NCBI RefSeq assembly: GCF_037038585.1
Contig: NC_092520.1
Location: 2,943,001-3,007,000 of the forward strand
Direction: 5' to 3'
Length of the DNA stretch: 64,000 nt
DNA from: Patagioenas fasciata
Taxonomy: Eukaryota; Chordata; Aves; Columbiformes; Columbidae
The position numbers were made by a program, and so were the translations under genes. The first letter of the stretch is position 1. Each line of letters opens with the position of its first letter. The notes beneath the pieces are model-generated. The model was not told the origin of the DNA. It saw only the letters and a program-made list of their open reading frames with translations, and did not search any database. This document shows, in pieces, positions 40,416 through 52,100 of this stretch.

Positions 40416-40642
40416 TGCCAGGGAGGTTCAGTTGGACATGAGGAAAAGGTTCTTCACCCAGAGGTGCTGGACACTGGAACAGGCTCCCCAGAGAGGTGTC
40501 ACAGCCCCAACCTTCAAGAACAGACTGGACAACGTCCTCAGACACACGGTGTGAACTGTGGGGTTGTCCTGTGCAGGGACGGGAGTTGGACTCCATGATC
40601 CTTGTGGGTCCCTTCCAACCCAGGACATTCTGTGATTCTGTA
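40416..40642 (+). mobile_element. CR1 LINE 3' end, another subgroup
   Basis: Carries GTTCAGTTGGACATGAGGAA, AACAGGCTCCCCAGAGAGGT and CTCCATGATCCTTGTGGGTC. It ends ACATTCTGTGATTCTGTAAT with two octamers. It is the only copy of this subgroup in the window. Confidence 0.88.
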
Positions 40643-41065
40643 ATTTTCACTGACATTTTCACATGGCAAACCAAGAGTTACAAAACTCAGATGTCCCTAG
40701 TGTGAAGGGCAGGCTGGAACCCCGAAACTCAGCTGTCGATGAGACCTCGGAGAGCATGTTGCCCCATTAGTGCTCAGTCTTGTCCTCTTTCCAACAGCCA
40801 TTAGAAGGAACTGCAGGATGGAGGTCAGCCAGCGCTAGGGCACGAAGCCTCCCCAAGGAGCCCTGGTGTTGGATTACAAGTGAGGACGCTGCCTCTTTAA
40901 CGCCTTCAGCTTTGTTCTCTGCATTGCAAAGTTGTTTTGCTTCCCCCAGCCCAAACAGAGAGGTGACACAGCTGAAATCTTTCTGAGGTGCAGCTCTGAG
41001 ACCAAGGATCTAAGTGTGAAGATCGGCCCTTCCACCAAGTCCTGCTGCAGACTTATCAACTTACA

Positions 41066-41730
41066 TCACCCTCAAGATCATCAAGTCCAACTGTTCCCCC
41101 ACCCCTGGCACTGCCCCATGTCCCTGAGAACCTCATGTCCGTCTGTCCAACCCTCCAGGGATGGTGACTCCAGCACTGCCCTGGGCAGCCTGTTCCAATG
41201 CCCCACAGCCCTTTGGGGAAGAAATTGTTCCCACATCCAACCTCAACCTCCCCTGGCGCAACTTGAGGCCGTTTCCTCTGCTCCTGGCGCTTGTTCCTGG
41301 GGAGCAGAGCCCGACCCCCCTGGCTCCAAGCTCCTTTCAGGCAGTTCAGAGATCAGAAGGTCTCCCCTCAGCTCCTGTTCTCCAGCTGAACCCCCCAGGT
41401 CCCTCAGCCGCTCCCATCACACTTGTGCTCCAGCCCCTCACCAGCTCTGTTCCCTTCTCTCAACTTGCTCCAGCACCTCAAGGCCTTTCTTGGCGTGAGT
41501 GGCCCAAAACTGCCCCCAGGATTGGCGATTTGGCCTCCCCAGGTCCCAGCACAGGGACGGTCACTGCCCTGGGCCTGCTGGCCACACCAGTGCTGGTCCC
41601 AGCCAGGATGCTGGTGGCCTCTTGGCCACCTGGGCACACGCTGGCTCATGTTCAGCCGCTGGCACCAACACCCCCAGCTCCTTTTCCACCGGGCACTTTC
41701 CAGCCGCTCTTCCCCGAGCCTGGGGGCTGA
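41066..41730 (-). mobile_element. CR1 LINE, 0.66 kb
   Basis: Starts CATCACCCTCAAGATCATCA, past the lost octamers, and runs through CCCACAGCCCTTTGGGGAAG to the RT-thumb region. Very close in sequence to the 51230 copy in the same orientation. It stops at GAGCCTGGGGGCTGAG, where the 51230 copy continues. Confidence 0.93.
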
Positions 41731-42047
41731 GCTGACTGAAATCAGTGACAGAAGGCGTGGGGAGCAAAACCAGTTGGCAAAACACAGTTGCAGTGGATAA
41801 GTCACTCGTGTCCTCTCCTCCACAGCCAGACGTTCTCCTCCACCCCTGTGCAAGAGAGAAGAAGCTTGTGAGCATCGCCCAGACATCCGTCCACAGCATT
41901 AGGAAATGTTTGCTGATGGGAGGAAAAGCTCCTCAGCCTTTGTCTCCAATGCGCTGTGGCGTCTTTGTGAAAAATATAAAAGGGGTGTAATTTTTTGGCA
42001 TGGTATTTCTCCTGCTGTAATTATTGCCTTTAGTCACCTCATTACCA

Positions 42048-42705
42048 AGCAGAGAACAGAGCATAAGGCTGGAGGTAGCAGCACAGTGGGGAGAAGGAAC
42101 ATCCTTGGGTGTATTACAAGAGGGGTGGTCAGTAGGTCGAGAGAGGTCCTCCTTGCCCTCTATTCCGCCCTGGTGAGACCCCATCTGGAATATTGTGTCC
42201 AGTTCTGGGCCCCTCAGTTCCAGAAGGACAGGGAACTGCTGGAGAGGGTCCAGCGCAGGGCAACAAAGATGATTAAGGGAGTGGAGCATCTCCCTTATGA
42301 AGAAAGGCTGAGGGAGCTGGGGCTCTTTAGTTTGGACAAGAGGAGACTGAGGGGTGACCTTATTAATGTTTATAAATATATAAAGGGTGAGTGCCATGAG
42401 GATGGGGTCAGGCTCTTCTCAGTGGCAAACAATGATAGGACAAGGGGCAATGGGATCAAGCTGGAACACAAGAGTTTCCACTTAAATTTGAGAAAGAACT
42501 TCTTCTCAGTGAGGGTAACAGAGCACTGGAACAGGCTACCCAGGGAGGTTGTGGAGTCTCCTTCCCTGGAGACATTCAAAGCCGCCTGGACACCTTCCTG
42601 TGCGACCTCACCTAGGTGTTCCTGCTCCAGCAGGGGGATTGGACTAGATGATCTTTTGAGGTCCCTTCCAATCCCAAACATACTGTGATACTGTGATACT
42701 GTGAT
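42048..42705 (+). mobile_element. CR1 LINE 3' end with intact C-terminal coding part
   Basis: An open frame (from 41906, with a non-CR1 lead-in) runs through the whole C-terminal part of CR1 ORF2 to 42688: [75 protein letters not shown]. It ends with three perfect ATACTGTG octamers at 42680-42703. It looks younger than most copies in the window, though 5' truncated and lacking the endonuclease and RT core. Confidence 0.94.
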
Positions 42706-43107
42706 GGAGATTTTGGGCTGTGTTTTCTCACTCTCTGCCTTGGGGCATTCGTATTTTTTTCCCTCCAGGACCAGCTTCCCAGCAGAAAATCAAAAGCCAC
42801 ATGAAGAGGTAACAGGAGAAAAACAGCAGCAGGAAGAGCTTTCAATCAGCCCCACACCAAGATCACCATCAGGCGGAGAGGCTTTGGCCAGATGAGCTAA
42901 TTAAGCATGAACATCCTTTGTTACAGCAGCCCCTGTGCTGCTGTGGTTTGGGGCAAAAAAGCAGCAGCAGGAAGCGAGGAGCCTGAAATTTGGCATCGTG
43001 GCACTTTCCCCCTCTCCACTTTTTTCAATATAAAGCAGCAAAAATGGCTCTTGTGGGATCGGTGCTGACCTGGGACATGGAGAACCCACACTGTTCCTTG
43101 CTTGCAG
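42706..43107. other. Intergenic spacer between CR1 copies
   Basis: 400 bp of unique sequence. No gene recognised. Confidence 0.5.
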
Positions 43108-43358
43108 GACAGAGGAACAAAATGGCCTCAGATTGCACCAAGAGAGTTTGAGGTTGGATGTTGGGAACAGTTTCTTCCCCAAAGGGCTGTGGGGCATTGG
43201 AACAGGCTGCCCAGGGCAGTGCTGGAGTCACCATCCCTGGAGGGTTGGACAGACGGACATGAGGTTCTCAGGACATGGGGCAGGGACAGGGGTGGGTTAT
43301 GGTTGGAATCAATCTTGAGGGTCTTTTCCAATTGAAATGATTCTCTGATTCTATGAAA
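43108..43358 (+). mobile_element. CR1 LINE 3' end
   Basis: Starts at ACAAAATGGCCTCAGATTGC and ends AATGATTCTCTGATTCTATG. Same group as 14322, with a few private changes. Confidence 0.92.
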
Positions 43359-43389
43359 ATCAAACACTTTTTCTGCACTTTCTACCCCA

Positions 43390-43733
43390 TGACCTCATTA
43401 ATGTTTATAAATATATGAAGGGTGAGTGTCAGGAGGATGGAGCCAGGCTCTTCTCGGTGACAACCAATGATAGGACAAGGGGCAATGGGTACAAACTGGA
43501 ACACAAGAGGTTCCACTTAAATTTGAGAAGAAACTTGTTCCTGGTGAGGGTGGCAGAGCCTGGCCCAGGCTGCCCAGGGAGGTTGTGGAGTCTCCTTCTC
43601 TGCAGACATTCAAACCCGCCTGGACACCTTCCTGTGGAACCTCAGCTGGGTGTTCCTGCTCCATGGGGGGATTGCACTGGATGAGCTTTCCAGGTCCCTT
43701 CCAACCGCTGACATTCTGGGGTTCTGTGATCCT
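43390..43733 (+). mobile_element. CR1 LINE 3' end
   Basis: Starts TGACCTCATTAATGTTTATA, reads GGTTCCACTTAAATTTGAGA, and ends TGACATTCTGGGGTTCTGTG. Group of 4646. Only about 30 bp separate it from the preceding CR1. Confidence 0.93.
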
Positions 43734-46700
43734 GAGCACACACCCCATGCATGCACATCCACATCCCTCTCAGCAGCAACCTGAGCTCTCCACGTCCTCC
43801 CATGTCACGTAACCACCGTTAAACCACAAGCTGCCATTTCAGGGAGCACATGGAAAATCAGGTAACGGCCTTTGCGACCGACCTTATCTCAGCGCATCTG
43901 GTACAAATGCACCCATAAATCATGGTAAAACGTGGCGCGCAGGGGAAAACAGCCGCCTCCTGCCCTCTGCTTTTTTCCTGGAGCTTGAAAGCTGATTAAG
44001 AATCACTTACTTAAGCTGATGGGTTTCAAGTGATACAACCAGGGCAAACTGCTCTCCTCGAGATGCCCATTAAAGTTTCAATTTACGTACCTCGCACAGA
44101 GCCGGAGGGCTGGGGCGTGAGCCGCTGGAATGACCTCTGTTAGCAGCCAGTCAGTTCATTAAATAGTAAAGAGCCAAACAATTTCCAGCTAAATAGCACA
44201 CCAAGCGTCCTTATTCCATTTCCTGTTTTTAAAGGAAGTATAAATTATTTACTAATGTGCTTAAAGTCCTTTAAGCGAATCCAGGCAGTGAAGCAAAATC
44301 TTGTTTACAGGGGGCGGATGCCCAAAGGAAAGTGTCGAAGAAATGGACCCATTTGTGAGCAGTCGCTAAAACACTGCCAACGATTTATCAGCTTTAATGG
44401 AGATAATGGGCCAGGACTACGATCGAGTCGGGCTGGACTGTTTTGGTAATGTCTCAGTGATCGCGCAGTTTATAGATGAAGTCCAGAAAATTTCTGGTGC
44501 AGAACTTTTAGGTTTTGAACAATTGACACGTTTAGGGATTTTTGCGTTTGAGCCTCGTCACTTGAAAGTTTTAACCACGTTCTCACGCACGTGAAGTCTC
44601 CTCCTGGAGATTCACACGCACGTGTCCGGAGCCGTATTTCACTAAACCACAGTTATTCATCCTTAGCGTAGACCTGAACTGTTTCTGCCCCAGTTTTAAT
44701 CCTGCTCTTGGATTCCTTTAGCAGGGAAGGGGATGGGACTGGGGCAGCCGAGCACTATCTCTGCCTGGAAACACCTTTTCCCCTCCCTATGCTGCAGGAT
44801 CACGCCACCTTCCACTGCTGGACTTAGTCCCCTGTGTTCTTGCCAAGCTAAGAAACAGTAAATCCTCCTGCGTGTGAAACGTTTACAAAAGGTCTGTAAA
44901 CGTGGCCCTGACTCCTGCTCCTCCCGGCCACTTTTCCACTCCATCTCACCGCGTTCTGATGGTTTCCTTGGGCTGGTCCACATGGGAAGGGGCTCACTGG
45001 AGCTGGGCTTGGGCTCCACGGGGACACGACACGTTCCTCAGGGACTTTTGCAGAGCTCGCGGTTGTGAGCAACTTGGCGAGGGGATTTTTAACAGATGTG
45101 GCAATTCAACTCGAACGGGAGCAGCTGCTCCGACTGCAATAAACTATAATACTCTGGCTTTTGCAATAAAACTCCTATCTGAGTCAGACTTTGCAAATGC
45201 TTTACAACTGGTGCTTGCAATTCATCATATCTCTACTCGAATTACTTTCTAGGACTGGTCTTCATTCATTTCATGCAAACTATCTCTTCTTGTCCATCTC
45301 TTCCCTGGGTTTCATTTTCCACAGCTGCTTGCTGGGAAAATTCATTAACTCTGTGGTGTGGCTGATTAAATTGCTGGTTGTAGAGACCGTGATTCGGATG
45401 TTTTTCTTTTCTAGGCCTCTGGCTGCTGTACAAAAAGGTGGTGTGAGGTAGATTTAACTTGGAGCATTGACCTTGGTCTTGTTTCTTGGTGTCACAGCAG
45501 GGCCTGGGAGCTTTGGATGTGGTTTAGGGTCTTGGGAATGTGGGACGGCCAGCCTGTCCCTCTGAGGATGCTGATGGCCAAATTTTGGGACCCCTCTCAG
45601 GACATATGGAGACAACAGCGTCTTGCAGACACAAGGTTGGGTCGGTGCATCAAGCTGTAGTTTCATGCGCTGTCCTGGCACCCAGATTTTGTCTCGGCTG
45701 AGCAGAACTGATGGAAACGAGTCTGGGCAATGTGTCTGAACAGATCTACATCCACGTCGGTGTTTTGTGTTGTTCGTGCTCAAATTATTCTGTTTTAGGG
45801 GAATGGTTCGTTTGCCATGAAACACTCCACTGATTAAGGGAGGTGAAGAGACCTTCTGCCCTTGGCTTCTTGTAGATGTGATCCTGGTCCCCTCCTCTGG
45901 TCCCAGCAGCATTGGGCTGCCACAACACAGCTCCTGGCCCACCCCGGGGCCTCAGCTTGAGCTGAGGTTTCTGCTCTGTTCTCCGTTTCCCATCGCAGGC
46001 ATTCAACCCTGGGACCACTCCATGACAGGAGAGCTTCCTCACCACCAAGAAATGTGGTCAGAGCTGATGGGTGTAAATGCTTTTTTTTCCCTCCTTTAAG
46101 TGATTTGGTTATTCCTGTAATCATCACATGTCTTCCATCTGATTTTCCTTGCCATCTGATTTTCATCATTCCTGACCATCAGATTTCTCACTGCTGGGGG
46201 CAGCTCTTTCCTTGCAGAGGCCATCTCGGTTCTCCACAGCTCCTCCTTGCTCTTCCTCAGGCCTTCAGGTGTCCAGGGGGCCCTTAGTCTGGTGTCACAG
46301 GTCCAGGAGTCTCTGTCCTGACACCGTCCTACCGGGAGACAGCAGGTTCAGTTGGCTTCAGTCAATAAATCTGTATCCAGATGGATCCTTCCAAGCAGCC
46401 GCCCTTTCCTTTATCACCAGCTCCATCCCTACAGCTGCAGGCAGACAAGCTCAGCTGCTGTGAAAGGAGTGATCTTAGGGGTGGAAGTGCCATCCCTCCA
46501 ACAGCCCAAAAAGCTCATTCGGAAAGGAGGCGAATTCTTGGGGCTTGGAAGAGTGAGGACCTGCTCTTGAGAGGTGCTTTTGGGGTCTGCTGCAGATGGA
46601 GACAGGGTCTCTGTTGAGGTTGTAATCCCCCTGTAGCATGGCCCCAAGGCCTGTGCCACAGCTTGTTTTGGCAGGAAGAAAATCAGGAGAAAGAGGAGGT

Positions 46701-47005
46701 TTCTGAACTCCTGAGGTATATCCAGAGAGGTGATGGGGCTTCTCCTGTCCTGGGTGGGGACCCAGCTCGTAGCTCGAAATCCCGCAGGTATCTGAACCCA
46801 AGAGACCACAGGACCGATGTTTTACCTCCCTCTCATTAAATTCACTTTGCATCTTGCTCTGTGGGCACAGGTGGAAGAGCCAGATTGGGCTGCGGCTGCC
46901 CCATGTCGCAGGGGAACGGGTGTCTCGGTGCAGCAGGAAGGGGCAGGCCCTGTGCTTCTGTCCAGGTGCCGTTTTGATGATGCTGAGGCTGTTCCCTTGT
47001 GTTTT
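43734..47005. other. Intergenic unique sequence
   Basis: 3.3 kb with no recognised gene or repeat. 43860-44620 is AT-richer; 44690-46990 is GC-richer and stop-poor. No spliced coding signal is supported by a known protein. Confidence 0.5.
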
Positions 47006-47275
47006 AGAATCAGAGAATCATTTTGGTTGGAAAAGCCCCTCAAGATCATCGAGTCCAGCTGTTAACCCACCCCTGGCACTGCCCCATGTCCCTGAGAACC
47101 TCATGTCCGTCTGTCCAACCCTCCAGGGATGGTGACTCCAGCACTGCCCTGGGCAGCCTGTTCCAATGCCCCACAGCCCTTTGGGGAAGAAATTGTTCCC
47201 CACATCCAACCTCAGCCTCCCCTGGCGCAACTTGAGGCCGTTTCCTCTGCTCCTGGCGCTTGTTCCTGAGAAGAG
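47006..47275 (-). mobile_element. CR1 LINE 3' end
   Basis: Begins AGAATCAGAGAATCATTTTG (reversed octamers), then GGTTGGAAAAGCCCCTCAAG. Group of 14322, 5' truncated to 270 bp. Confidence 0.93.
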
Positions 47276-47812
47276 CCCAACCTCCCCCTCGCTACACCCT
47301 CCTTTCACGTAGTTGCAGAAAGCAATTTTCTTCCTTTTGCAAAGCCAGCATGGTCCTTGGATACCTGCAGGATCTCCCTGCAGCACCAGCAATATTTTGC
47401 TGCATGAAAGCAGCAGCAATGGCAATCAGGCACCTTCCCATGCAGGACGTTTGCTCCCAAAACAACCTTTTGCCATCACCCAGGGAAAACACGGGTCATC
47501 CTAAAATCCAGCGTGCCTGTGAGCCGCGAAAGCTGCCGGCTGTCCTGGCCCCTTCACTGCAAAGGGCTGCCAGCCCCTCCTGGATGTTCTGAACGGGAGC
47601 CAGGTTCCCGGGGAGAAAACGCGGGGATTCCAGTTTAATTGAGCCTGTTCAATGGCCTTGGGCTGCTATAAACCATGTCGCTGTCTGGGCAATGAAAGGA
47701 GCCGGGGGGGGCAGGACAGCTCCTGATTCCCAAACCTGCTCCACGTCGGCATCCCCCACAGCGAGGAAACCTGCTGCAGCTCCAGCCGACCAACCGGCCT
47801 CGCTGGGGCTGG
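47276..47812. other. Intergenic spacer
   Basis: Unique GC-rich sequence between CR1 copies. No gene recognised. Confidence 0.5.
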
Positions 47813-48065
47813 GAATCATAGAATCATGGAATAATTTGGGTTGGAAAGGGCCTTCCCAGCTCCCCCAGTGCCACCCCTGCCATGAGCAGGGACATCTTCA
47901 CCAGCTCAGGTTGCGCAGAGCCCCGTCCAGCCTGGCCTGGGATGTCTCCAGCGATGGTTCATCCACCACCTCTCTGCCCAACCTGGGCCAGGCTCTCACC
48001 ACCCCCATTGTAAAAAAATGTCTTCCTTACATCTGGCCTGAACAACAACCCTTTGCTTTGCTGGA
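47813..48065 (-). mobile_element. CR1 LINE 3' fragment
   Basis: Begins AATCATAGAATCATGGAATA, three reversed octamers, then GGGTTGGAAAGGGCCTTCCC. Group of 849. Confidence 0.92.
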
Positions 48066-49723
48066 CCAGCACTGAGCTCTCCAGGATGAAGGGTGCAGGC
48101 ACATCACAGCTTTTCCAGAATGCTGCCAGCTTCCATTTCGGCAGGGACGGAGCGGAGGTGAATCCATCCCCGCTGGGTTGTAGACAGCATCTTGGAGCAT
48201 CACCACTTATCTCTGGGAATCGCACTGGCCGGCTCAGGCTGCAGACAGCCCGAGCCGAGGGAGGAATCCCACGTTACTATTTGTGGAAGGGACTGAAATG
48301 TTCCCGGCTGTGAAGGCCCCGGCTCGGAGCCCACTGGCTTAGCCGGGCTGTGTCTGGGGGGAGAGGGGACATTCCCTTGCTGCCTAACGCCACCAAGGCC
48401 CCTGCTTTGTACCAGGGTGCAGCTTGACCCCGACTCTGGTTGTCAATGCTGACCCTGAAATGCTGACACAACACATAGTTTCTCCTTAATAGGGCATGGA
48501 AAAGGCAATTCACGTCAGGGCCAGGCTTTTTTGCTAATGTTGTGCCTTTCCCTGTCTTTATATGATCCAGAAATACATGGGTTGAACCCTCCTGGATAAA
48601 CTCAGCATAAAAAAAAAAGATTATCTTGGGCAGATACTTCCTGTTCTGGAAGCATCGTGGTCCCAAGCTGGGAACCAGCAGAGTGGGTTTTGTGCAGGTT
48701 CGGAGGGTCTTTTCTTAAAAATGGTTTGAGCCCCTGGTTAACAGGCTCTTGGGCTCAGATCCCTGGACAGAGACATCCTCAGCTCCTGGTCACTTCTCCA
48801 AACCAGTGTCTGATGGTCTGGCATTACCCTGGGGTGAGGATCTCAAACGCAGATGTTCCTTCAGCTTGTCCCCAATTGCCACCCCCAGACTTGACCACCT
48901 TCATGGCCATTTGAACAAGATGTTCCTGCCTGGTCCCATCCCCCTCCCACAATTTGCTGCTCTCTCTTTGATGCTCACAGGCTGCTGTGGAGCTGGGCTG
49001 GAGCAGAGAAACGAGCAGGGTTTTAAATAACCTCCCCCAAAATATATGTGTGTTTGTGTTGGATCGTTTCTGGGAGCTGGTTCACAGCGGGGCTCCAGAA
49101 ACAGCGAGATGGGTTGTGGAGGGGGGAGGAAGGGGCAGGGGTGAGGGAGGAAAGAGGGGGAGCGACTCTCAGCCTCTTTGCTGCCAGGGAAAATGCGACA
49201 CTGCACCACACTGGAAAAAAAAAAGGAAAGGCTTTCCCACAGATGAGATTTCTCCTGCTGATCTTGTGTGTCAGTGATGGGCTGGGGAAAAGTCACACAC
49301 ACACTCACTCTTGTTTGGGTGTGCTGCTGTGTCTCTCAGTCCTGTGGTCCATCCAGACGGATTAGAGATGTTTGAGGTACATCCCTGGCCTTTTGGCTTT
49401 AGTATCTCCTGCTAAGGTGGTGCCCCGTGGTATCTTCCTACCTGCATTAAATCCCAGGCATCCTCCTGAACTCGCCTGCAGCTCGGCTCCAGCTCCTCTT
49501 GCGGATGAGGCTCAGCTGGTCCCTCTGAGGACGGTGAGAAGTGACCTGCAGATTCAGATAGGGGGACAGAAATGAGGGCACTTTACAGCCAGGACGATTT
49601 CTTGCAGATGTAGGGTTGAATGAAGCATCAGTGGTGATTTATACAGTGCTAGGAAGGGAGCAACGCCTCTTCTGCCATCTGTACATGAGCTGGCTTTGTC
49701 TGTGCCCAGGGATGCAGCTGGAG
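48066..49723. other. Intergenic, GC-rich, with a G-rich tract
   Basis: No gene recognised. It contains a purine-rich G tract at about 49120-49166 and a short CA repeat near 49292-49302. Confidence 0.5.
49120..49166 (+). other. G-rich tract, possible G-quadruplex
   Basis: The core is GGGG, GGAGGAA, GGGG, CA, GGGG, TGA, GGG: four G runs with short loops, so it fits the usual G3+N1-7 pattern. No gene or promoter is recognised beside it. Confidence 0.45.
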
Positions 49724-50165
49724 GATCACAGAATCCATTGAATCCAACCATAACCCACCCCTGGCACTGCCCCATGTCCCTGAGAACCTCATTTCCGTCT
49801 GTCCAACCCTCCAGGGATGGTGACTCCAGCACTGCCCTGGGCAGCCTGTTCCAATGCCCCACAGCCCTTTGGGGAAGAAATTGTTCCCCACATCCAACCT
49901 CAACCTCCCCTGGCGCAACTTGAGGCCGTTTCCTCTGCTCCTGGCGCTTGTTCCTGGGGAGCAGAGCCCGACCCCCCCTGGCTCCAAGCTCCTTTCAGGC
50001 AGTTCAGAGATCAGAAGGTCTCCCCCTCCCAGGTCCTCTTCCACAGGGCACTTTCCAGCTGCTCCTTCCCCGAGCCTGTAGCGCTGCCTGGGGTTGCTGT
50101 GGCCCAAGTGCAGGATCCAGCACTTGGCCTTGGTGAACCTCAGACTACTGGCCTCAGAAAAGCAG
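49724..50165 (-). mobile_element. CR1 LINE with internal deletion
   Basis: Begins GGATCACAGAATCCATTGAA, then CAACCATAACCCACCCCTGG. Near 50025 it jumps from AGATCAGAAGGTCTCCCC to CAGGTCCTCTTCCACAGGGC, omitting about 330 bp that the 51230 copy retains. It then continues to CTTGGTGAACCTCAGACTA. Confidence 0.9.
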
Positions 50166-51229
50166 CAAGAGCTCACAAACACCTCAACAGCTATTTCTGT
50201 CCACACTACAGGAGGCCGATCTAAGCCCTGAGGTCTCAGTGCCCCCTAAAACCTGGTTGCAGCCTGGCCACAGTCTCACTCCCCAGGGGAGAGATGAGGA
50301 AGAGATAGATGGAGTTGTGGCTCCTAATTTATGCAAGAGGAAATCCCCATGGACAGCAACTGGCACTTGAGGAGCATGGAGATGAAAAGAGAGGGAGGAT
50401 GGGGCCTCTAGAGAGACCAGCAAGATTAGTGTGTTTTGGCAGCCTGAGAGTGAGGGAAGAGTTGGAGCAGAGGACGGTGGGCACAACTGGAGTGGGGAAG
50501 GAGGGACAGGAGTGAGGGACAGCATCTTCTGCCGTGTCCCTTCAATCTGGAGAGATCCCGGCCCTCTGCAGAGGGTGGGGAGAGAGGGTGAGGGGTGGAG
50601 GGTGAGAGTGAGCCAAGCTTGAGCTGTTGCAGATGAAGGGAAGGAGCTGGTTGAGGGGAGGGTGTGATGGTTGGACACACCAGGAGTGAGAGAAAGGCGT
50701 TCGGTGACAACAAGAGGGGGCACAAGTCCCTCACTGGTAGCTGACCTGGCAAAGTGGACCATGGGCTGCTCCAGACAGGCTCTGTCTTGCCGATGTCTCC
50801 GTCACCCCTTAAATCTCGGACAAACGAATCCCTGGGGAAGAGGGAAATGAGGAGAAACACGAAGCTTTTCCCACCCTGGTCGCCGTCTCCACTGACATCT
50901 AGTGGCAAAATAATCTTTCCCCTGTCAGAGAGAAGAGCTGGCTCCTTCCAGCCACTGCGGCCTCCCCACTGCTCCCTGCAGTGATATTGGGCTGCGTGTT
51001 GGAAGGAGAGGTGTTTACCAGCGCTTTACTGGTCATACTGGTATTCCCTGCATGGTTACGTCTCAATGAGGCAACTCTGAGTAAACTGGTCCGTGTCAGA
51101 CACCTCACACTCCCAGGTGGGAAAGGTCCTGCTCTCTGTCCTCGCTCGGAGGGTCGGTACCAGCTCTGGAGCGGAGCTGCCTCCTCCTTGCTGTTCCCAG
51201 AGTGATGCTGATTGTCACCTGACACATAT
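50166..51229. other. Intergenic, purine/pyrimidine-skewed unique sequence
   Basis: GC-rich with a G/A-rich + strand (50380-50660). Open frames on both strands are compositional. No gene recognised. Confidence 0.5.
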
Positions 51230-52100
51230 ATAGAATCATAGAATCATTGCAGTTGGAAGAGATCCTCAGGATCATCGAGTCCAACCATTAACCCACCCCT
51301 GGCACTGCCCCATGTCCTGAGAACCTCATGTCCGTCTGTCCAACCCTCCAGGGATGGTGACTCCAGCACTGCCCTGGGCAGCCTGTTCCAATACCCCACA
51401 GCCCTTTGGGGAAGAAATTGGTCCCCACATCCAACCTCATCCTCCCCTGGGACAACTTGAGGCCGTTTCCTCTGCTCCTGGCGCTTGTTCCTGGGGAGCA
51501 GAGCCCGACCCCCCTGGCTCCAAGCTCCTTTCAGGCAGTTCAGAGATCAGAAGGTCTCCCCTCAGCTCCTGTTCTCCAGCTGAACCCCCCAGGTCCCTCA
51601 GCCGCTCCCATCACACTTGTGCTCCAGCCCCTCACCAGCTCCGTTCCCTTCTCTCAACTTGCTCCAGCACCTCAAGGCCTTTTTTGGTGTGAGGGGCCCA
51701 AAACTGCCCCCAGGATTGGCGGTTTGTCCTCCCCAGGTCCCAGCACAGGGACGGTCACTGCCCTGGGCCTGCTGGCCACACCAGTGCTGGTCCCAGCCAG
51801 GATGCTGGTGGCCTCTTGGCCACCTGGGCACACGCTGGCTCACGTTCAGCCGCTGGCACCAACACCCCCAGCTCCTTTTCCGCCGGGCACTTTCCAGCCG
51901 CTCTTCCCCGAGCCTGTAGCGCTGCCTGGGGTTGCTGTGACCCCAGTGCAGGACCCGGCACTTGGCCCTGGTGAACCTCAGACAATTGGCCTCAGCCCAT
52001 CGATCCAGCCGGGCCAGACCCCTCTGTATGGCCTTCCCACCCCCCAGCACATCAACACTCCACCCACCTTGCTGTCACCTGCAAACTCATTGAGGGTGCA
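51230..52100 (-). mobile_element. CR1 LINE, 0.87 kb, least truncated minus copy
   Basis: Begins TAGAATCATAGAATCATTGC (reversed octamers), then GAAGAGATCCTCAGGATCAT. It extends past the 41066 copy into sequence reversed from the region coding a primer-grip-like part (CTTGGCCCTGGTGAACCTCA). Its left 650 bp closely match 41066-41730. Confidence 0.93.

Noticed and set aside
50184-50908. Overlapping serine/proline-rich minus-strand frames of 160-190 codons
   Set aside because: The region is purine-skewed, so the pyrimidine-rich complement lacks stops. No splice structure or recognisable domain.
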